Origin: Bacteroidales bacterium
GTDB taxonomy: Bacteria; Bacteroidota; Bacteroidia; Bacteroidales; GCA-2748055
Direction: 5' to 3'
Assembly (NCBI GenBank): GCA_016936975.1
Contig: JAFGWU010000076.1
Location: 1 to 54,531, forward strand
DNA: 54,531 nt
The notes under the pieces were generated by a model. It searched no databases and had not been told where the DNA came from. It was given only the letters and a program-made list of their open reading frames with translations. The position numbers and the translations under genes are program-made. The first letter of the stretch is position 1. Every line of letters begins with the position of its first letter. Positions 1-6,839 of this stretch are shown piece by piece.

Positions 1-180
1 AAAAAAGAGAGCTGGCAGCAGGGGCTGATCTACGACCCCGACAATGGAAAAACCTATGACTGCTTTGCATGGTTTGAAAATGACAACATTAATTTACTAT
101 ATATCAAGGGTTATGTAATGGGAATAAAGGCCCTGGGGCGCTCAACCACCTGGACCAGGGAATCGGCCATACGTCAGTAA
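1..180 (+). CDS. DUF2147 family protein, C-terminal part (partial)
   Basis: The first 59 codons of the window are an open frame ending in TAA; the gene starts upstream of the window. The visible tail has the conserved DUF2147 pattern: W-x3-G-x-IYDP-x2-GKTY, then a short beta hairpin, then GYV-x5-LGRSTTWTR near the end. DUF2147 proteins are small, usually secreted proteins of unknown role with a lipocalin-like beta fold. The signal peptide would lie outside the window. Function is not known; the family call rests on the C-terminal motif only. A strong terminator follows 38 bases after the stop. Confidence 0.8.
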   Translation, partial: KKESWQQGLIYDPDNGKTYDCFAWFENDNINLLYIKGYVMGIKALGRSTTWTRESAIRQ

Positions 181-218
181 ATCCCGGTAATATCCCGCGG
201 ACATAAACGCCTTAAAAG

Positions 219-251
219 GTTCCGGCAAATCCATCGCCGGAACTTTTTTTT
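219..251 (+). terminator. Rho-independent terminator after the DUF2147 gene
   Basis: An 8-bp perfect stem, gttccggc (219-226) with gccggaac (236-243), and a 9-base loop are followed by eight T. It lies 38 bases after the DUF2147 stop codon and fits the end of that transcript. Confidence 0.85.
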
Positions 252-632
252 GCCAGTAACATCTCCCTGCTGAAAAAATTTGTTTACGGATTTCAAAATA
301 AATGCTCACCTTTTTCATTTAACCATCCTGATTCCAAAACCGTCCGAAATCGCACACCCGGGGAACGAATCCGGTCACTTCCGGAATGGAGCCTTCAGGG
401 ATACAATTTCCTAATATTTTGTTCTGTTGAATATTATGCAATCTGGCACAGATTGTGTTTTTCTAATTGTGAAAACAAATCATACGTCCTTTTACAGTTC
501 ACAAACGGGTGATGCAGTAAATTTTCTTTTAGGTTTAAGTGGTTAGTGATACAGGGGCCTCAAAAAGGCCCCTGTTTCATTATACAGAATCATGCGGAAG
601 GAAACCCCGATGCCACTGTCAGGTTTGCGTGT
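252..632. other. Intergenic region without a recognised gene; two hairpins
   Basis: About 380 bases carry no convincing coding frame. Two structures stand out. One is a 7-bp stem, caatctg (439-445) with cagattg (449-455), followed by tgttttt, which resembles a terminator although no gene precedes it. The other is a 10-bp stem, acaggggcct (551-560) with aggcccctgt (566-575), lying about 60 bases past the stop of the minus-strand membrane gene; it may end that transcript, but the T tract is poor on both strands. A short untranslated RNA between 260 and 460 is possible but not shown. Confidence 0.4.
551..575 (-). terminator. Strong hairpin downstream of the GldL-motif gene
   Basis: A perfect 10-bp GC-rich stem with a 5-base loop lies 58 bases beyond the stop of the minus-strand gene ending at 633. 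Reading the minus strand, the tail is not T-rich, so it is either a factor-assisted terminator or an RNA-stabilising 3' hairpin. Confidence 0.5.
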
Positions 633-1856
633 TCACTGCTGATGCAGAAGGTAATCTATGGCAACATATTCGCTGAGGGCAATTCCCTTGGAGGCATCTG
701 TCAGCTTATAATAATTTTTCATAAGCGGGTCATTAACAATGTTACTGGTACCATGTTCATAAGGCCATACCTTACCGGTAAACTCCAGGTGGTCCTCTAT
801 CTGGGCCATGATTACGGGATCCCTGACCAATACTTTGAGCATCTCCCTGAAATCCCTGGATTCTGTCTCAAATTCACGCCCTAATCCGCTGTCAACAATG
901 GCTTCCCGCCCGGCTCCCCGGTTATCAATATCCCTGATCTTGTTTATCGGCATACCCGGCTGTTCCACAAAGGTGATCATTCCCTCTTTCATCATGGTAA
1001 TCATTTTCTGAAGCGACCCCGCTTTCTCATGTATCCTGCTGATATTTTCCTGAACATCGGCTTCTGCGTTCCCTGAAGATAATTCAATCAGGCCGGCCGT
1101 CTGATCGCTCACTATTTCCAGACTTGTTTCATTGATCAAGGACTCTTCCATATATATGTCGAGAAGATATTTGGACATGTTAATATGTGAGTAAACCATA
1201 ATGAGTGCTATGCCCACCATCAACATTACGATATAAGGCAGGGTACGTTTTTTCCCTCCCCCTTTCTGAAACACGTTGACCACGTAGAGCGGGATAAAAC
1301 CGACAATTAAAAAAGCAATACTCACTTCAATCAAAATTCCGGCACCCGGCCAGTGCATGATTTTGAACAGTGCACCTGCAAGCAACAAAAACAGAGTAAG
1401 GTATCCCACAATACCAAAGATGGGATTTTTCTTTTCCGTTTGCTCCCTGTAGTTAATGATGAAATAGAGTGGCAGGAATACCAGGACCACCATGGCGATC
1501 CCCACCGTAAGAAGTATCCCTGCCCCGGGCCAGTGCATTCTCTTAAAAAACGCCCCAATTATGGTTACAAGGGCAGATGACAATCCGAATAAATACGTGA
1601 AGTTTTTCATGCGTTGGAATTTTTTATCGAGTAACAGAAGTGTCTGATGCTGAATCTTCGGAATGCTTCCGGGTTCAATCACAGACATAACTTTATCATA
1701 GGATGATTCAAATGCACTTCCCGATTCCATTTCAGATTCAATCATGCAGCACACATGGTCGAGCAGATCATCCGTCAGAGGATCGTAGGTCAATCCCTGG
1801 AGAATCAGATCCTTCCTAATCCGTTCCAGGTTCCTGTCGATAACAGAGTCTTCCAT
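633..1856 (-). CDS. PadR-linked membrane protein with two GldL-like HWPGA motifs
   Basis: This 407-residue protein has a soluble N-terminal region of about 85 residues (LTDDLLDHVCCMIE, like the small helical domains of other PadR-linked membrane proteins), then five predicted membrane segments at roughly 88-108, 112-134, 148-168, 172-195 and 207-224. It ends in a soluble C-terminal domain of about 180 residues. Two near-identical segments, FFKRMHWPGAGILL and LFKIMHWPGAGILI, each sit in a helix-turn-helix pair. The HWPGA turn after F-K-x-M is the hallmark of the N-terminal helices of GldL/PorL, the type IX secretion and gliding motor subunit, but this protein has the unit twice and lacks the GldL C-terminal architecture. 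It starts one base after the padR stop (TGAaATG), so the two are almost certainly co-transcribed and coupled. Its function is unknown; a role as a PadR-controlled envelope or stress membrane protein is inference. Confidence 0.8.
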   Translation of the reverse strand: MEDSVIDRNLERIRKDLILQGLTYDPLTDDLLDHVCCMIESEMESGSAFESSYDKVMSVIEPGSIPKIQHQTLLLLDKKFQRMKNFTYLFGLSSALVTIIGAFFKRMHWPGAGILLTVGIAMVVLVFLPLYFIINYREQTEKKNPIFGIVGYLTLFLLLAGALFKIMHWPGAGILIEVSIAFLIVGFIPLYVVNVFQKGGGKKRTLPYIVMLMVGIALIMVYSHINMSKYLLDIYMEESLINETSLEIVSDQTAGLIELSSGNAEADVQENISRIHEKAGSLQKMITMMKEGMITFVEQPGMPINKIRDIDNRGAGREAIVDSGLGREFETESRDFREMLKVLVRDPVIMAQIEDHLEFTGKVWPYEHGTSNIVNDPLMKNYYKLTDASKGIALSEYVAIDYLLHQQ

Positions 1857-1857
1857 T

Positions 1858-2190
1858 TCAGGCAGGGGTTGGCTTCAACACGTATGTCAGCGTGTTGACA
1901 AAGTCGAAGAATTCATCTACCTTTTGTTGTGTCCATGACCTGCCTTTTTCTGTCAGAGAGTAATACTTCCTGACACGCTTTCCAACATATTCCACCTCGG
2001 TCTGAATATGTCCGTCGGCTTCCAGTTTATGCAAAACCGGATAGAGTGCACCGAATGTCAGCCTGATCTTACCATCAGAGAGCTCTTCCACTCTCCTGGT
2101 GATCTCATAACCGTACATTCGCCTGTTGTCGGCCAGCAACTTCAGAACGATCGTTCTTAAGGTACCTTTCAATAAATCGTTCGCTATCAT
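1858..2190 (-). CDS. PadR family transcriptional regulator
   Basis: At 110 residues this is the usual size of a short PadR-like regulator. It has the PadR winged-helix signature: LKGTLRTIVLKLL at the N terminus, MYGYEITRRVEELS for the recognition region, LTFGALYPVLHKLEADGHI for the conserved helix, then a wing ending RKYYSLTEKG. The family binds DNA as a dimer and commonly represses its own operon. The gene heads a two-gene operon with the GldL-motif membrane protein and shares an extremely AT-rich divergent control region with the flippase gene. The inducer is unknown. The start ATG at 2190 lies only five bases after a promoter -7 element. Confidence 0.93.
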   Translation of the reverse strand: MIANDLLKGTLRTIVLKLLADNRRMYGYEITRRVEELSDGKIRLTFGALYPVLHKLEADGHIQTEVEYVGKRVRKYYSLTEKGRSWTQQKVDEFFDFVNTLTYVLKPTPA

Positions 2191-2195
2191 ACAGA

Positions 2196-2228
2196 CAAAT
2201 ATATAACATTATTATATATATAAGCAAA
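2196..2228 (-). promoter_or_regulatory. padR promoter (Bacteroidota -33/-7 type)
   Basis: Reading the minus strand there is TTTG (plus-strand caaa, 2225-2228), a 21-base spacer, then TATATTTG (plus-strand caaatata, 2196-2203), matching the Bacteroidota pattern TTTG...TAnnTTTG. The start codon follows the -7 box by only five bases, so the transcript would begin at or next to the ATG. Confidence 0.65.
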
Positions 2229-2229
2229 T

Positions 2230-2252
2230 AATATATAAGTTTTTTATATATT
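2230..2252. promoter_or_regulatory. AT-only inverted repeat, candidate PadR operator
   Basis: The half-sites aatatata (2230-2237) and tatatatt (2245-2252) form a perfect 8-bp inverted repeat next to the padR -33 element and between divergent genes. PadR proteins bind AT-rich palindromes at their own promoters, so this is a plausible operator, although the low complexity of the region makes chance palindromes likely. Confidence 0.4.
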
Positions 2253-2357
2253 TAATTATGGATATGGTTTCCTGTCCGGTTATCGCACCAGGCAGTAAAA
2301 TACTGGTGACAGTATGCCGGCAATTCACCTCTCCCGGCATTCTAATCCTTTTTTTTA

Positions 2358-2365
2358 TACATTTG
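2358..2365 (+). promoter_or_regulatory. Candidate -7 element for the flippase gene
   Basis: TACATTTG matches TAnnTTTG and lies three bases before the chosen ATG at 2369, which would give a leaderless transcript. No clear -33 TTTG is seen at the right distance, so this is tentative. Confidence 0.4.
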
Positions 2366-2368
2366 AAC

Positions 2369-3682
2369 ATGCAAGGCCGCTGGAAACAGGTCATAAGAAG
2401 CGATTTCTTCAGGAATGTGGCAACCCTTATTTCAGGAACCACCCTTGCTCAGGCTTTCTCCATACTCATTTACCTTATTCTGAGCAGGATCTATACTGAG
2501 GAAGATTTTGGGATATTCGGGATCTATATGAATGTGCTCAGCATCACCATTATCTTCTCAACAGCCAAATACGAACTCTCCATCCTGCTTCCGAAAAGTG
2601 AACGCGATGCTGTGAATCTGGTTGGATTATCCGGTGTTATCAGTGTATCTGTCAGCCTGCTCCTGCTGGTCATCATGATCTTTTTCAGGGATCTGTTTGC
2701 CCGTTGGCTGGGAAACGGGGAGGTATCCCGTTGGTTACTCTTCATCCCGTTATCCACACTCCTTGTCGGGTCATTCAACTCCCTGCGCAACTATTCTAAC
2801 AGGCAAAAACGTTACAGGCTCATTGCAGGTGCCAATATCAGCCAGAGCCTGGGGAATTCGTTGACAAAGCTTGGGCTTGGACTTCTGATAGCTGGTTCTG
2901 CGGGCCTGATATTCGGGGTCATATTTGGTCAGATTATCGGCTTTATCTATTTCTTTTTTTTCCACTTCCGTTCAAACCGTGAGAAGATCAATTGGATCAG
3001 CATCGGTGAAATGAAACAACTCGGGAAGCAATACAATCTTTTTCCCAGGTATAACATGCTGCAGGGGTTAATCAACAACATTTCCGGAGCCCTGCCGGTT
3101 TTTATCATCAGTTCATTTTTTTCCACAGCTGCAGCAGGTCTCTTTACCTTCGGTTACATGATTGTCCACAGGCCTGTTAATCTTATCGCCAATGCCTTTT
3201 ACCAGGTCATGTTTCAGCGTTTTGTTGAAAAGCAACACCGGAACAGCTCCATTTTGCCCGAGGTGATGCTGTTTATTAAACGAAATATACAGATCCTGCT
3301 CATTCCCTTTATCCTGATCGGTGTATTTGCACCCGAACTTTTTGGATTCCTGTTCGGGGATAAGTGGATTGAGGCAGGCCGTTATACGCGGATCATCCTT
3401 CCATGGATTTTCATGGTCAGCCTGGTTATGCCGCTCTCATTCATTCCCGATCTTTACAAAAAACAGCGGACGGCGATGATCATTGATTCCATAAGGCTGG
3501 CAGGCAGACTGGCCGGTCTTATGGCAGGTGTTATCCTTAAAAATATTTACATTGGATTGGGACTCTTCAGCCTGGTGAGCACCATTATGATCCTTTACAG
3601 CCTGCTCTGGTATATCCGGTTGGTAAAGAAGAACCTGCCGGTAAAGGAATCCGGTCCGATTTTAAAAGTGCCAGATGAATAA
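2369..3682 (+). CDS. Polysaccharide flippase, Wzx/MATE-like (Polysacc_synt family)
   Basis: This 437-residue integral membrane protein has about 12 to 14 hydrophobic segments and an N terminus typical of the family: SDFFRNVATLISGTTLAQAF, then LSRIYTEEDFGIFGIYMNVLSI. Family members move undecaprenyl-linked oligosaccharides across the inner membrane during O-antigen or exopolysaccharide synthesis. The open frame extends 37 codons further upstream, but that part does not look like protein and would cross the padR control region. The ATG at 2369 puts the typical MQGRW...SDFFRN start at the front. The last codons overlap the start of the following glycosyltransferase, so the two act as one unit. 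No polymerase or initiating transferase is next to them. Which glycan is moved cannot be told. Confidence 0.88.
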   Translation: MQGRWKQVIRSDFFRNVATLISGTTLAQAFSILIYLILSRIYTEEDFGIFGIYMNVLSITIIFSTAKYELSILLPKSERDAVNLVGLSGVISVSVSLLLLVIMIFFRDLFARWLGNGEVSRWLLFIPLSTLLVGSFNSLRNYSNRQKRYRLIAGANISQSLGNSLTKLGLGLLIAGSAGLIFGVIFGQIIGFIYFFFFHFRSNREKINWISIGEMKQLGKQYNLFPRYNMLQGLINNISGALPVFIISSFFSTAAAGLFTFGYMIVHRPVNLIANAFYQVMFQRFVEKQHRNSSILPEVMLFIKRNIQILLIPFILIGVFAPELFGFLFGDKWIEAGRYTRIILPWIFMVSLVMPLSFIPDLYKKQRTAMIIDSIRLAGRLAGLMAGVILKNIYIGLGLFSLVSTIMILYSLLWYIRLVKKNLPVKESGPILKVPDE

Positions 3683-4859
3683 ATCCTCAAGAATATTAAT
3701 TATACCCTCATGGTATCCGCCCGATGGAGGATACTTTTTTAAGGAACACAGTGAATCCTTATATCTTAAGGGTTGGTCGGTGGATGTACTGGTCACCCGG
3801 ATGGTTGGAATACGGAAACTCCTGAAAGCCGGATTATCGGCCCTTCATCGTTTCAGGTGGCAGGATGAAAATGGATTGCGGGTATTCCGTTCGGTCTTTC
3901 TTAAGATCCCGGGGAACCAGAGGATAAATGTCCGCAGGAGAACCGCGCATATTTTCAGGAAATTCAAAATATATGAAAAAACAAACGGACGGCCAGACCT
4001 CATTCTCGCCCACAGCGTAACCTGGGCCGGCTATGCTGCCTCGCTGATTCATGAAGCGTATGATATTCCGTATGTCATTGTTGAGCACCGCAGCTTTTTT
4101 GTATGGAAAACAGAAAACGCCAGGAAGATGGTCAAACCATTTTATATCCCATACTTTGAGAAAGCTTACAGACATTGTGAAAGACTGATACTGGTTTCAG
4201 AAAGCCTGTTAAACGGACTACAGGTTCTTTTTCCATGGATAAAGGAAAAAACGGAGGTCATTCCCAATATGATCCGCGAGGACATGTTTCTGCTTCCTGC
4301 ATCCCGGCCTGAGCCGGATCCTTTCGTATTCTTCTGGGCAGGAAGACTGGAACATGTAAAAGGATTGGATGTTCTGCTGGAATCTGTACTGAATCTTATA
4401 AACAGGAATATCAACGGATTTTCAGTCCGGCTGGCCGGAAGAGGATCCCTTAAACGGAAATTAATGAACCGGATACGGGACATGAACCTGAACGACCGGG
4501 TACATTTGCTGGGAAGGCTTTCCAGGGAAGAGATTCAATCCGAGATGGCAGCGGCACATTGCTTCGTACTTCCTTCCCGGTATGAAGCTTTCGGTATCGT
4601 ACTCATTGAAGCCATGGCTACTGGTCTTCCGGTTATCGCAGCCCGTTCGGGAGGACCGGAACACATCATCACCGGGGAATGCGGGCTGCTGGTCGATGCT
4701 GAAAATCCCTGTCAGCTTGCTGATGCCATGGAACAGATGATGAACCGGTATTCCAATTACTCCCGGGAACAAATCCGCTCGCGCACACTGGAACGATACG
4801 GGCAAACAGCTATAATGAACCGGTACGATGAACTGCTTCACCGACTGCTCAGGAAATAA
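3675..4859 (+). CDS. Glycosyltransferase, GT4-type (GT-B fold)
   Basis: This 394-residue protein shows a GT-B layout. The N-terminal acceptor domain begins with ILIIPSWYPPDGGYFFKEH. The C-terminal donor domain has GRLEHVKGLDVLLE, the sugar-nucleotide loop PSRYEAFGIVLIEAMATGLP (which includes the E-x7-E pattern EAFGIVLIE) and SGGPEHI. It adds a sugar from a nucleotide-activated donor to a growing lipid-linked or surface glycan at the cytoplasmic face of the inner membrane. The start overlaps the end of the flippase gene by 8 bases, showing translational coupling. Donor and acceptor are not predictable from sequence. Confidence 0.93.
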   Translation: MNKSSRILIIPSWYPPDGGYFFKEHSESLYLKGWSVDVLVTRMVGIRKLLKAGLSALHRFRWQDENGLRVFRSVFLKIPGNQRINVRRRTAHIFRKFKIYEKTNGRPDLILAHSVTWAGYAASLIHEAYDIPYVIVEHRSFFVWKTENARKMVKPFYIPYFEKAYRHCERLILVSESLLNGLQVLFPWIKEKTEVIPNMIREDMFLLPASRPEPDPFVFFWAGRLEHVKGLDVLLESVLNLINRNINGFSVRLAGRGSLKRKLMNRIRDMNLNDRVHLLGRLSREEIQSEMAAAHCFVLPSRYEAFGIVLIEAMATGLPVIAARSGGPEHIITGECGLLVDAENPCQLADAMEQMMNRYSNYSREQIRSRTLERYGQTAIMNRYDELLHRLLRK

Positions 4860-4895
4860 TATGATTCTAAAAACATTCCGGTTGAAAAAAAATTG

Positions 4896-4903
4896 TAAAT
4901 TTG
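4896..4903 (+). promoter_or_regulatory. Candidate -7 promoter element for tRNA-His
   Basis: TAAATTTG matches TAnnTTTG about 82 bases before the mature tRNA. A -33 element is not clear. The 37 bases between the flippase/transferase stop and this box hold no terminator, so some read-through from upstream is also possible. Confidence 0.45.
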
Positions 4904-4985
4904 CACACCCGATCCCAATGTCAGGGAACATCCTGTGTTAAGCGTCTTTATCTTTTAAGACCTAAACCAGGAGGATGGTACTCAT

Positions 4986-5060
4986 GGTGGATGTAGTTCA
5001 GTTGGTTAGAACGCTGGATTGTGGTTCCAGAGGTCGTGGGTTCGAATCCCATCTTCCACC
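4986..5060 (+). tRNA. tRNA-His (anticodon GTG)
   Basis: The full cloverleaf is readable. The acceptor strand is gtggatg with an extra G at -1 (4986) facing C73 (5060), the identity element of histidine tRNA. The D-loop is agttcagttggttagaa, the anticodon stem ctgga/tccag carries the loop ttGTGgt (anticodon 5021-5023), and the T arm is gtgggTTCGAATcccat. There is one T-T mismatch in the acceptor stem. The 3' end reads C73 then ca, so a complete CCA is not encoded and would be added afterwards. A terminator follows 12 bases later. Confidence 0.96.
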
Positions 5061-5071
5061 CAATCCCAAAG

Positions 5072-5102
5072 CCGTCTGGCGAAAGCCTGACGGTTTTTTT
5101 TT
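5072..5102 (+). terminator. Terminator after tRNA-His
   Basis: The stem ccgtc-t-ggc / gcc-t-gacgg with a GAAA loop (5072-5093) is followed by nine T. It lies directly after the tRNA and is typical of stable-RNA transcript ends. Confidence 0.9.
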
Positions 5103-5322
5103 AGACTGTATTGGCAGCTTGCTGACATAAACAGGATAAAAAAAAGCGGTAATGGATGCGAAGCATCCTGACGGTTTTGGGATTGAAGCTACCCCCTCAA
5201 GGGAACACAAGTCCGCTGAGGCGGACGCGTAATCCCATCTTTTCAGGAACATTGGGAAGCTCCTCTGCAATCCTGATTCATGTAATTGTTTCAACAGCAC
5301 AACGCATTTATTGAAATAAATA
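5103..5322. other. Gene-free stretch with tRNA-proximal repeat fragments
   Basis: No coding frame is convincing here. The stretch carries an inverted copy (5170-5185, 15 of 16 bases) of the sequence just after the tRNA (5061-5076), a hairpin ggatgc/gcatcc (5154-5168), a hairpin gtccgc/gcggac (5211-5226), and an exact 11-base direct repeat of the tRNA T-arm end, aatcccatctt (5045-5055 and 5231-5241). It may be the scar of an old insertion or rearrangement next to the tRNA. Confidence 0.45.
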
Positions 5323-5330
5323 TATATTTG
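5323..5330 (+). promoter_or_regulatory. Candidate -7 element for the aminotransferase gene
   Basis: TATATTTG matches TAnnTTTG 24 bases before the ATG at 5355, a suitable distance for a short leader. No convincing TTTG is seen at the -33 position. Confidence 0.5.
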
Positions 5331-5354
5331 AACCATGAACATTTTGGGAATGAT

Positions 5355-6830
5355 ATGACAGACCTGGAGCATTATTTCGGTAAATTCAGAAAAAACATTG
5401 TCGGACAGGAAGCGATGTTCCTTTCTCCATATGGTCAAAAGAAGATTGTTTACGCAGATTGGATTGCGAGCGGTCGTTTATACCGTCCGATTGAAGAAAA
5501 GCTGCTGCATGAATTCGGACCTTTCGTGGCAAACACCCACAGCGAAACAACTTTTACCGGAACTTTAATGACGAATGCCTACAGGTATTCCCATGAATTC
5601 ATCAAAAAGCATGTGAATGCGGGGGATAATGATGTGATTATCACGGCCGGTTACGGCATGACCGCAGTCATCAATAAATTAATGCGGATACTGAGTTTAA
5701 AAGGGTGTGGAGGAAGGGACCGGGATTGCCCTAAGACTATTGAAAAACCGGTGGTTTTCATTACACATATGGAACACCACTCAAATCACACCTCCTGGCT
5801 GGAAACCATTGCCGATGTGATCCAGCTTGAACCCGACAAAGATCTCCTTGTAGACCTTGATGAACTGAAAGGAAAGCTTGAATTATACCGGGACCGGCAA
5901 TTTAAAATCGGTTCATTTACCGCCTGTTCAAATGTCACCGGCATCAGAACTCCATACCGTTCAATGGCAAAGCTGATGCACCGGTATGGAGGTCTTATTT
6001 TTATTGATTTTGCTGCCGGAGCACCTTATATGGATATTGACATGAATCCGGATGATCCAATGGAGAAGCTGGATGCCATTTTCTTTTCACCTCACAAGTT
6101 TCTGGGTGGACCGGGCTCTTCAGGAGTGCTGATATTTGACAAAGCCATGTACAAACTGGATGTGCCTGATAATCCGGGAGGGGGTACTGTAGACTGGACC
6201 AATCCGTGGGGAAAATATAAATATGTGGATGATATTGAGGCCAGGGAAGATGGGGGAACTCCCGGGTTTCTTCAATCCATCAAGGCCGCTCTTGCTATCG
6301 AACTTAAAGAACAGATGGGAGTGGCAAACATGCTCCGCCGGGAAGAGGAACTGCTTTCCATTGCCCTGCCCGGACTCAGATCTATTGAGGGTATTAAAAT
6401 CCTTGCAGACAATGTGGATGACCGCCTTGGGGTTATTTCTTTTTATCACCCGGACATCCACTTCAACCTGTTTGTGAAGTTGCTGAATGATCTCTACGGC
6501 ATCCAGACCCGCGGGGGCTGTGCCTGTGCCGGAACTTATGGACATTATCTGCTCGAGGTCTCCTATGACAAATCATTGAAGATCACTGAAAAAATCAATC
6601 ACGGTGATCTATCAGAAAAACCGGGCTGGGTACGATGGTCCCTGCATCCGACCGTTACCGATGATGAAGTAACCTTTATCCTTTATGCTGTGGAGGAAAT
6701 TGTCAGAAATTTCCGGACCATGCAGAAAGATTATATTTATATACCCAGGAAAAATGAGTATGTTCACGTATCCAATAAAAGCGCCATTCCGGAAAAAGAA
6801 ATAATTAATGATTTGTTCAGTCTTGATTAA
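5355..6830 (+). CDS. Class V aminotransferase / cysteine desulfurase-like PLP enzyme
   Basis: This 491-residue PLP enzyme has fold type I. It shows ANTHSETTFTGT near residue 60, the substrate or cofactor loop THMEHHSNHTSWLE, an aspartate for the pyridine nitrogen in FIDFAAGAPYMDID (about D218), the Schiff-base lysine in FFSPHKFLGGPG (about K248) and a cysteine pair in RGGCACAGTYG (C389/C391) where desulfurases place their active cysteine. Related enzymes are cysteine desulfurases, selenocysteine lyases or isopenicillin-N-epimerase-like proteins. The exact substrate is not predictable. At 491 residues it is longer than the usual 400, with an added C-terminal segment. The start at 5355 is preferred over the longer frame from 5286 because the -7 element lies inside that extension. 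It is followed nine bases later by an acyltransferase-like gene. Confidence 0.85.
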   Translation: MTDLEHYFGKFRKNIVGQEAMFLSPYGQKKIVYADWIASGRLYRPIEEKLLHEFGPFVANTHSETTFTGTLMTNAYRYSHEFIKKHVNAGDNDVIITAGYGMTAVINKLMRILSLKGCGGRDRDCPKTIEKPVVFITHMEHHSNHTSWLETIADVIQLEPDKDLLVDLDELKGKLELYRDRQFKIGSFTACSNVTGIRTPYRSMAKLMHRYGGLIFIDFAAGAPYMDIDMNPDDPMEKLDAIFFSPHKFLGGPGSSGVLIFDKAMYKLDVPDNPGGGTVDWTNPWGKYKYVDDIEAREDGGTPGFLQSIKAALAIELKEQMGVANMLRREEELLSIALPGLRSIEGIKILADNVDDRLGVISFYHPDIHFNLFVKLLNDLYGIQTRGGCACAGTYGHYLLEVSYDKSLKITEKINHGDLSEKPGWVRWSLHPTVTDDEVTFILYAVEEIVRNFRTMQKDYIYIPRKNEYVHVSNKSAIPEKEIINDLFSLD

Positions 6831-6839
6831 TTTATACGC

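Noticed and set aside
2258..2368. Upstream extension of the flippase gene from the ATG at 2258
   Set aside because: The added 37 residues do not resemble the family, and the extension crosses the candidate -7 element at 2358.
4998..5438. 146-codon minus-strand frame containing RWDSNPRPLEPQ
   Set aside because: This is the well-known false protein made by reading a tRNA gene backwards; it covers tRNA-His, its terminator and the start of the next gene.
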